This document shows, one piece after another, positions 6,120 through 11,415 of a stretch of DNA of 11,415 nucleotides; position 1 is the first letter of the stretch, and every line of letters starts with the position of its first letter. The notes below the pieces were generated by a model. It saw only the letters and a program-made list of their open reading frames with translations. It was not told the origin of the DNA and ran no database searches. The position numbers were made by a program, and so were the translations under genes. The stretch is from JANYLN01 sp041687575 (GTDB taxonomy: Bacteria; Planctomycetota; Phycisphaerae; UBA1845; JANYLN01): assembly GCA_041687575.1 (NCBI GenBank), contig JAWLBS010000152.1:1-11415 (forward strand), read 5' to 3'.

Positions 6120-6953
6120 GTGGGACGGTATGTGACGCTGGCGGTGTCGGTTTGTCTGGTGGCGGTGGCGGGGCGATCGGCCCTGGCGGCGGTGCCGTGG
6201 GCGACGACGGTCGTGGCGTACGACTACGACGGGGACGGGGATTCCGGCAACGACGACGCGGTCTACAGCAATCCGCAGGCGGCGCTGGGATCGCCTTCGC
6301 TGATGGCGGGCGCGGGCACGGCCTATGCGAGCGTGGTCAGCATGTTCAACGGCCCGTGGACCGGCGGCGAGGTGGTCAGCATCGCGCCGGGCGGCTACCT
6401 GGTGCTCGGGTTCGACCGGCCGATCGTAAACGACCCGTCACACCTGTACGGGGTGGACCTGATCATTTTCGGCAACGCGACGTTCACCGATGCGGCCTGG
6501 CCGAATGGGCAGCTCGGTTCGCCTGCGGGACTGTGGGGCGAGCCCGGAACGATCGAGGTCAGCGTTGACGGCGTCGACTGGCGGGTGGTGCCGGGGGTCT
6601 CGGCCGATACGCTGTTTCCCACGCAGGCATTCCAGGACGCCGGCGCGTACGACACGGCGGCCGGGTCGGTAGTGTCGGACTTCCTGCGGCCGGTGAACCC
6701 GGCGCTGCAGCTGAGCGACTTTGACGGCCTGAACTACGCCGAGGCGCTGGCGCTGTATGACGGGTCGGGCGGCGGCACGCCGGTGGATATCGGGGCGGCG
6801 GGCCTGAGCGAGGCGAACTACGTGCGGATCAGCCTGGCGGCGGAGAACCGCTACACGGTGGAGATCGATGCGATGGCGGTGGTGCCCGAGCCGGCGAGCG
6901 TGGTGTTGCTGGTGGTCGGGGTGGCGGCGCTGGTGCGGCGGCGGGTGGCGTGA
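6120..6953 (+). CDS. Exported PEP-CTERM surface protein, first gene of the B12-riboswitch operon
   Basis: This is a 277-residue protein. A signal peptide (MGRYVTLAVSVCLVAVAG, cleavage probably after ALA-23) leads to a mature domain with an Asp-rich DYDGDGDSGNDD (35-46), which could bind calcium. The tail is a textbook PEP-CTERM signal: VPEP (255-258), a hydrophobic stretch, and final RRR (273-275). It is recognised by an exosortase for surface anchoring or release. The central part (GGYLVLGFDRPI 91-102; YGVDLIIFGNATF 110-122; GEPGTIEVSVDGVDW 140-154; VEIDAMAVV 247-255) resembles a surface-protein family that I recall from cobalamin loci of Bacteroidetes. That match is from memory and needs a search. 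I use GTG 6120 because GGAGGAGGAG (6105-6114) lies 5 nt upstream and the signal peptide starts there. The earlier in-frame start near 6033 lacks both. Expression should fall when cobalamin is plentiful. Confidence 0.85.
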   Translation: MGRYVTLAVSVCLVAVAGRSALAAVPWATTVVAYDYDGDGDSGNDDAVYSNPQAALGSPSLMAGAGTAYASVVSMFNGPWTGGEVVSIAPGGYLVLGFDRPIVNDPSHLYGVDLIIFGNATFTDAAWPNGQLGSPAGLWGEPGTIEVSVDGVDWRVVPGVSADTLFPTQAFQDAGAYDTAAGSVVSDFLRPVNPALQLSDFDGLNYAEALALYDGSGGGTPVDIGAAGLSEANYVRISLAAENRYTVEIDAMAVVPEPASVVLLVVGVAALVRRRVA

Positions 6954-7097
6954 GGATTGTGCGGGTGCGCTGGACGTGGCGCCGCGGTTCGGTGGTCTTT
7001 CAAAAAGGGACGCACCGCGCATCCGTGGAATTCCATGGCCGCCAACAGCGCGGCCATGGCACCCGACATCCGGGTTCGGGTGGCGTGACAGGATTGT
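6943..7097 (+). repeat. Near-direct repeat pair flanking an intercistronic segment
   Basis: GGGTGGCGTGAGGATTGT (6943-6960, covering the end and stop of the PEP-CTERM gene) recurs as GGGTGGCGTGA-CA-GGATTGT at 7078-7097, with a 2-nt insertion. The repeat copies the last codons, and in both copies GTGGCGTGA reads as V-A-stop. The intervening 117 bp look like an inserted or duplicated piece inside the operon. Confidence 0.6.
7033..7059 (+). promoter_or_regulatory. Perfect 10-bp intercistronic hairpin
   Basis: CCATGGCCGC pairs exactly with GCGGCCATGG around the 7-nt loop CAACAGC. It lies between the first and second genes of the operon, inside the segment framed by the direct repeats, and has no T-run after it. 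It could stabilise the upstream mRNA, partly terminate transcription, or be the core of a small inserted element. Confidence 0.55.
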
Positions 7098-7138
7098 AAC
7101 ACGAAGGCGCGTTCGATGCCTTCCGGAGGAGAGAAGCA

Positions 7139-8575
7139 GTGAGCGCAGTGTCGAAGTGGGTCGTGGGTGTGGTGGCTGCGGGTCTGCTGGCGGGTTCGGC
7201 GGATGCGCGGGTCTACCAGGAGTACCCGCAGGTCGGCGGTGGGCCGGGGCATGTCGGTGCGGTGTCGGGTCCCGGCCCGACGGACCTGTCGGTTCAGCGG
7301 TTCGCGGCCGGGCAGGATGTCTACTGGCTGGCCGAGGCGGGTGTGGTCGTGGCCCGTGAGGTGATCGTCGGCCTGGGCGCCTACAGCGATCAGACGGAGT
7401 CGCACATGGAGGTTGTGGCCGTCAGCGAGCGGACCGGCGAGGTGCTGTGGCGGACAACGGTGCCCGCCCCGGTGCTGGAGAGCTGGAGTTCGCCGGCGAT
7501 CGACTCGGTCAATCGGGTCGTGGTGGTGGCGTCGGGCGACCGGGTGACGGGTCTGTCGCTGGTGTCCGGCGCGCACGTGTGGGACGTGCAGGCCAGCGGT
7601 GGCAGGAGCTTCGTCAACGCCTCGCCGACGATCGACGGCGGCGTGGCGTATATCGTCGAGTTCGGCGGCGGGTCGCTCCTTCGGGCGATCGACACGGCCA
7701 CCGGCGAGGTGCTGTGGACGGCGCCGGTCGGCACGGCCAGCGGGGCCAACACCGTGGCGGTCGCGGACGGGCGGGTGATGCTGGTCACGAGCGACGGCCG
7801 GTTCCGGACGTTCGACCAGCAGACCGGTGCAGCCGGCGTGAGTACTCTGATCAGTCCCAACGGGTTCTTCTCGGGCGTGGCGGCGGCGCCCGATGGCGCA
7901 TATGCGGTCTCGTTCACGTTCGGGGGCAATGACCCCACAAAACTGTACAAGGTCGACCCGGCCACGGGCAGTGTCATCTGGTCGGCGGTCGCGCCGCGGA
8001 CCGACACGATCCCGGTGATCGCGGGCGACGTGGTGCTGGTCAGCGGCGGTGACGGCTACCGGATGATGTGGGACGAGACGGACGATCCGGGGCTGTGGGC
8101 GTACGACGCGGCCACCGGCGCGAAGCTGTGGCACACGGATATCGCCGGCGGCTGGACGTGCCAGCCGGTGGTGGTCGGGCAGATCGCCTACGTGCCGACG
8201 CTCAGCGACGGGCCGGCGGCGACATACCCGGAGCTGTATGCGTTCGACCTGACGAAGACGCCAGCCGACGCGGGCTTTGTGGCAGGCTCGACCGAGTGGA
8301 TCGACAACCCCATCGCCTTCGCCAACGGCAACATCTATGGCACCTGGTCTGACGGCGGCTGGGGCGGCGAGCTGATCGCGATCGGGCCGGCGCTGGGGCC
8401 AATCAGTGACATGAACGGTGACGGCCTGGTCAATGCGATCGAGCTGTTGATGCTTGCCAGGAGCTGGGCAACGTTGCTCGGCGATCCGGGCTACGACGTG
8501 GCGTGCGATCTGAACGACGACGGCATCATCAATGTGATCGATCTGCTGTTGCTGTCACAGGAGTTCGGGACGTAG
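7139..8575 (+). CDS. Secreted PQQ-type beta-propeller protein with C-terminal dockerin
   Basis: This is a 478-residue exported protein. An N-terminal signal peptide (VVGVVAAGLLAGSADA, about 8-23) is followed by propeller blades with the PQQ-repeat pattern: VVAVSERTGEVLW (92-104), VTGLSLVSGAHVW (136-148), LRAIDTATGEVLW (181-193), LYKVDPATGSVIW (269-281) and LWAYDAATGAKLW (319-331), plus weaker blades between. Residues 424-478 are a type I dockerin with two loops, DMNGDGLVNAIELL (424-437) and DLNDDGIINVIDLL (457-470). The usual PQQ dehydrogenase catalytic residues were not identified, so it is probably a binding or structural propeller rather than an enzyme. It starts at GTG 7139 with GGAGGAG (7125-7131) 7 nt upstream. 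It is the second gene of the cobalamin-riboswitch operon. The dockerin may attach it to a cohesin-bearing surface protein. BtuG of Bacteroidetes, a surface B12-binding protein, is also a beta-propeller, but kinship is not shown. Confidence 0.85.
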   Translation: MSAVSKWVVGVVAAGLLAGSADARVYQEYPQVGGGPGHVGAVSGPGPTDLSVQRFAAGQDVYWLAEAGVVVAREVIVGLGAYSDQTESHMEVVAVSERTGEVLWRTTVPAPVLESWSSPAIDSVNRVVVVASGDRVTGLSLVSGAHVWDVQASGGRSFVNASPTIDGGVAYIVEFGGGSLLRAIDTATGEVLWTAPVGTASGANTVAVADGRVMLVTSDGRFRTFDQQTGAAGVSTLISPNGFFSGVAAAPDGAYAVSFTFGGNDPTKLYKVDPATGSVIWSAVAPRTDTIPVIAGDVVLVSGGDGYRMMWDETDDPGLWAYDAATGAKLWHTDIAGGWTCQPVVVGQIAYVPTLSDGPAATYPELYAFDLTKTPADAGFVAGSTEWIDNPIAFANGNIYGTWSDGGWGGELIAIGPALGPISDMNGDGLVNAIELLMLARSWATLLGDPGYDVACDLNDDGIINVIDLLLLSQEFGT

Positions 8576-8604
8576 ATGCCGGCAGGAGGCAAACGAGGCG
8601 CGTG

Positions 8605-9480
8605 ATGAGGCGGCGACGGACCATATCAGGATGCGGCTGGCGGCGAGGTCCGGCGAGGGGCCGGGGCTTCACGCTGGTTGAGCTGCTCGTGGTCATCGCG
8701 ATCATGGCGCTGCTGGTGGGCATGCTGCTGCCGGCCCTGGGCGAGGCGCGGGCGCAGGCGAAAAAGACGGTCTGCGCGTCGAACCTGCGGCAGCTGGGCC
8801 TCGCGACGTTCATGTACGCCCACGACTGGGGCGGCGCCCTGCCGCCGTGCAGCTGGTCGGACCGCGAGTCGCAGGGCTACTGGTGGGGACGGGTGCTGCA
8901 GGACCGGGTGGATCATACGGCCGGGCCGCTGCACCGGTACCTGCGCAGCCGACTGGATGCCGACAGCGTCTTTGAGTGTCCTGAGCAGCCGTGGGGCACG
9001 TACGACCCGCAGCCGATGACGCTGGACGAGCAGGTGACCAGCACGTACGGTTACAACGGCTACTACCTGACGCCGGCGGCAACGCCCGGCTGGGCTGGTC
9101 AGATTGACAAGCGGCCGTGGCAGAACCTGGCGGGCATTCCCTCGCCGGGGTCGGTGTTCATGTTTGCTGACGCGCTGATCGAGCTGGGGAGCGGCAGCCG
9201 GGCGCGGAACTCCGCGCTGCTGGACCCGCCGTATCTGTACAGGAGGCCGCCGCCGCGTCGGTCCGGCACCCCGCCCGGGTCGGGGCCGAGCCTCTGGCGG
9301 GTCAACGACAGCCCGACGACGGCGTTTCGCCACCGCGGCACGACCAACGCCGCCTGCAGCGACGGGCACGTCGCCTCGTTCGGCCTGGAGGGCGGGCGGC
9401 TGACCTCCGAGCGGAACAACATCGGCTCGGTCGGCGCCCACAACGGCCCGCACTACGTGCCGGACTGGCAGGAGTGGTAG
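8605..9480 (+). CDS. Type IV prepilin-like protein with H-X9-DG motif (DUF1559-like)
   Basis: This is a 291-residue protein. A basic leader of 21 residues ends in Gly21 before the prepilin peptidase site G|FTLVELLVVIAIMALLVGM (G21/F22, with Glu26 at mature position +5). A long hydrophobic helix follows, then CASNLRQLGLATFMYAHDW (57-75), typical of the large planctomycete pseudopilin family. Near the end, His243 and Asp253-Gly254 give the H-X9-DG motif (HRGTTNAACSDG). Cysteines at 81, 125 and 251 could form disulfides in the globular part. Family members are inserted in the inner membrane and may assemble into type II secretion- or pilus-like structures; their functions are mostly unknown. I choose ATG 8605 with GAGG 6 nt upstream (GTG 8602 is possible). 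It begins 29 nt after the propeller gene, so it is the third gene of the same operon. Confidence 0.85.
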   Translation: MRRRRTISGCGWRRGPARGRGFTLVELLVVIAIMALLVGMLLPALGEARAQAKKTVCASNLRQLGLATFMYAHDWGGALPPCSWSDRESQGYWWGRVLQDRVDHTAGPLHRYLRSRLDADSVFECPEQPWGTYDPQPMTLDEQVTSTYGYNGYYLTPAATPGWAGQIDKRPWQNLAGIPSPGSVFMFADALIELGSGSRARNSALLDPPYLYRRPPPRRSGTPPGSGPSLWRVNDSPTTAFRHRGTTNAACSDGHVASFGLEGGRLTSERNNIGSVGAHNGPHYVPDWQEW

Positions 9481-11013
9481 CTACCAGGTGTAGACCACCG
9501 TGTACGTCACCGTCGTCTCCCCGTCGGCGGGGACGTCGACGGGGAACTCGACGATCTGGCTGTCGATCTTGCGGAAGTCGTGGCTCTTGGCGGTGATGTC
9601 CCAGTTGGCCCCGCGATACAGGTGCTCGACGATGCGGACCTCGACCGGGCGGTCCTTGTGGTTGCGGACCTTGATCTCGAACGACTCGGCGGCCGAGCTG
9701 TTGCCCGGCTGGATCCGCGGCTGGGGAATGCCCCGCAGGTCGTTGCGCTGGAAGTCGGTCCGGCGGCGCTCGCCGACGAGGTCGAAGGCGTTGCCGGTGT
9801 AGACGCGGACGGTTTCATCCTTGGGGGTGTGGTCGATGACGTTCTCGCCGGTGAACTCGACCTGCCCGTCCGTGTCGCGGCGGTAGAAGCGAATGCGGCC
9901 CTTGGGCAGGGGCATGCCCAGGTTGTTGTCCTGGCTGTTTTTGAATTCCCGCATGACCCAGACCTTGGGGTTGCTCTCGGTGCCGTAGGACGGGTCCTGG
10001 CGGATCTGCTCGGGCTGCGCGTGGCGCCAGCGGTTCCAGTCGATCTTCGCGCCGTCGTAGATGTACAGGCCCTTGCTCTCGACCCCGTTCGCCCTGACGA
10101 ATTCGACCTGCTTGGTCTGGCGGTCGAGCAGGGTGGTCGGTCGGGCGAGGGTGTACAGGTGGTATTCATCGAAGGCCTTTTCGGTGACGGGCGGGGCCAT
10201 CGCGTCCAATGCCATGCCCGCCCGGGCGGCGTAGAGCATCTGCCTTTCGGGTTCCTGCACCTTGGAGACATCGCCGGCCATCAGCTTGATCCTGGCGTCC
10301 TTGAAGGTCTTGCCGGTCTCGTTTTCGATGGTGACCCAGCCGGTCAGGTCCATGGTGTCGCCTTCTTCGGGTGCAACGATATTGTAATCGGCCTCCCAGC
10401 TCATGCCGCCGGTGACGTAGGCGAGTTCGGCGTCGAGCCGGGCGGGCTGGGCCGTGCGGATCAGCCAGGTCAGCGTCGGCTTGAGGACCGTGTCGTCAGC
10501 CAGGTCGGGAAACAGCGGCTCGCCGGGCAGGCTGAAGCGGAGCTGACCGTCCACCTCGATGACGGGCTGCGCCGCCTGGTTGCGGAGGCGGTAGTAGTCG
10601 GCCTGGGTCCGCGGCTGGGACATCGGGGGCTGGTAGCCGCTGCGGATGATCTTGCCCTGGACGATGCGGTCGGCCTGGTTGAACTGCCCCCGGATCAGGA
10701 AATCGATGGTCTTGTCCTCGTACAGCGACAGCAGCAGGCCCTGGGTGACCGGGTCGTTGCGGTAGTTCTGCTCGAGGATCTGGAACTCGTGATCGCCGCT
10801 CGGGTCGCGCAGGATGACCGAGTCGGGCTCGAGCAGACCGGTGACCTCGCTGAAGCGGACCTCGCAGGTCCCGGCCTGCAGGGCGAGCGGGACGGTGTCG
10901 CGGACGACGGCGAAGTCCTGGTTGTACACGGTGATGGCCGGCGCGGCATGCAGAGGCAGCGACGCGGCTGTGCAAAGCATCATTGCGGCGACAGGGATCA
11001 GGCGCAGAGTCAT
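9481..11013 (-). CDS. Exported DUF4139-domain protein
   Basis: This is a 510-residue protein. It has a signal peptide (MTLRLIPVAAMMLCTAASLP, cleavage near LHA-23). The mature part opens with ITVYNQDFAVVRDTVPLAL (27-45) and a beta-rich N-terminal domain. From about 195 it shows the DUF4139 pattern: YVTGGMSWEADYNIV (199-213), LTGWVTIENETGKTFKDARI (223-242), LMAGDV (244-249), and an ending of TVTYTVVYTW. The family includes the so-called mucoidy inhibitor A proteins; its biochemical role is unknown. The long coiled coil often found in the first half of relatives is absent. I start at ATG 11013 with AAGGA 7 nt upstream, which puts the signal peptide at the N-terminus; the in-frame extension upstream is arginine-rich and not protein-like. 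It converges with the prepilin-like gene: its stop (9483-9481) touches the other gene's stop. It seems to be a single-gene unit. Confidence 0.85.
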   Translation of the reverse strand: MTLRLIPVAAMMLCTAASLPLHAAPAITVYNQDFAVVRDTVPLALQAGTCEVRFSEVTGLLEPDSVILRDPSGDHEFQILEQNYRNDPVTQGLLLSLYEDKTIDFLIRGQFNQADRIVQGKIIRSGYQPPMSQPRTQADYYRLRNQAAQPVIEVDGQLRFSLPGEPLFPDLADDTVLKPTLTWLIRTAQPARLDAELAYVTGGMSWEADYNIVAPEEGDTMDLTGWVTIENETGKTFKDARIKLMAGDVSKVQEPERQMLYAARAGMALDAMAPPVTEKAFDEYHLYTLARPTTLLDRQTKQVEFVRANGVESKGLYIYDGAKIDWNRWRHAQPEQIRQDPSYGTESNPKVWVMREFKNSQDNNLGMPLPKGRIRFYRRDTDGQVEFTGENVIDHTPKDETVRVYTGNAFDLVGERRRTDFQRNDLRGIPQPRIQPGNSSAAESFEIKVRNHKDRPVEVRIVEHLYRGANWDITAKSHDFRKIDSQIVEFPVDVPADGETTVTYTVVYTW

Positions 11014-11084
11014 GAGGCATTCCTTTCGTACTGGACACACGGACCTGTCCGACAGCCGGTCGCGACGGACGCGTCGGCTGTAGT

Positions 11085-11115
11085 GTATTACGGTCATCTG
11101 GAAGGTTGGATGCAA
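11085..11115 (-). promoter_or_regulatory. Weak candidate promoter of the DUF4139 gene
   Basis: On the minus strand, TTGCAT (11115-11110) and TAATAC (11090-11085) are separated by 19 nt, which is longer than ideal. They would give a 5' leader of about 65 nt. No better pair was seen in 11014-11216, which holds no gene. Confidence 0.25.
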
Positions 11116-11216
11116 GTATCGCGAAAAAGTTCCCCCCCCGGTCGAAAAGCAAGGTCCTTCATGCGGAAAACCCGGGCGGCAAAACCGTGGGCGGGATATG
11201 CCGACGGCGGCATCTT

Positions 11217-11415
11217 TGGAGTGCGGCGCTGCAGACGCCGCTTTGACTCAAGCCCCCATCGGTGCCAACGCCCCCGATCCCGAGCGGACCGTACGGCGAT
11301 AATATGGACTGCGGCAGCCGCGACGCCGCTTTCACTCAAGCCCCCATTGGTGCCAACGCCCCAATCTCAAGCGGACCGTTCGGCGGCAATATGGAGTGCG
11401 GCGCCGCAGACGCCG
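11217..11415 (+). repeat. Tandem repeat array, 87-88 bp period, continuing past the right edge
   Basis: Units begin at 11217, 11305 and 11392 (the last cut by the edge). Each opens with TGGA-S-TGCGGC, then a GC-rich hairpin core (GCGGCG...CGCCGC), then CTCAAGCCCCCAT, GGTGCCAACGCCCC and AGCGGACCGT. Units 1 and 2 differ at scattered positions, including both sides of the hairpin. The period is not a constant multiple of three and no frame stays open in register, so it is probably non-coding. 'GTGCGGC...GACGCCGCTTT' text recurs between genes in planctomycetes as far as I recall. Confidence 0.8.

Noticed and set aside
6851..8134. Long minus-strand open frame opposite the PEP-CTERM and propeller genes
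   Set aside because: Arg/His/Pro-rich shadow with no start signal. The plus strand shows signal peptides and repeat motifs.

Overview
The window is GC-rich DNA, probably from a planctomycete and perhaps from the Phycisphaerae. The evidence is the combination of a PEP-CTERM sorting signal, type I dockerin repeats, and a type IV prepilin-like protein with an H-X9-DG motif. Long intergenic stretches full of dispersed repeats fit the same picture. This placement comes from gene content alone; there is no rRNA or other marker gene in the window.

Layout. Positions 1-482 (minus) hold the N-terminal 160 residues of a HerA/DUF87-type ATPase that runs off the left edge. A dockerin-like tail without a gene (802-864) precedes a complete uroporphyrinogen-decarboxylase-like (URO-D superfamily) gene on the plus strand (886-2148). 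About 830 bp without a clear gene follow (2149-2978). This stretch holds an octamer array, a diverged inverted repeat of about 70 bp per arm, and an open frame without a start codon bounded by 13-nt direct repeats. On the minus strand come an HDOD-GGDEF protein (2979-4526) and a solitary GroES-like gene (5036-5356).

The centrepiece is a plus-strand unit at 5644-9480. It has a good sigma-70-like promoter, a well-formed cobalamin riboswitch with a closed P1 stem (5694-5873), and three genes for exported proteins. These are a PEP-CTERM protein, a PQQ-type beta-propeller with a C-terminal dockerin, and a prepilin-like H-X9-DG protein. None is a known B12 synthesis enzyme or membrane transporter. 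The pair of a riboswitch-controlled surface beta-sandwich-like protein and a beta-propeller recalls the BtuG/BtuH surface cobalamin-capture proteins of Bacteroidetes. A planctomycete cell-surface B12 scavenging system is therefore the most interesting hypothesis here. It is an inference and has not been shown.

On the right, a DUF4139 exported protein (9481-11013, minus) converges on the operon with no gap: the two stop codons touch inside a 12-bp palindrome. The window ends in a tandem array with an 87-88 bp period (11217-11415) that continues past the edge. No tRNA, rRNA, CRISPR array or intact transposase was seen.
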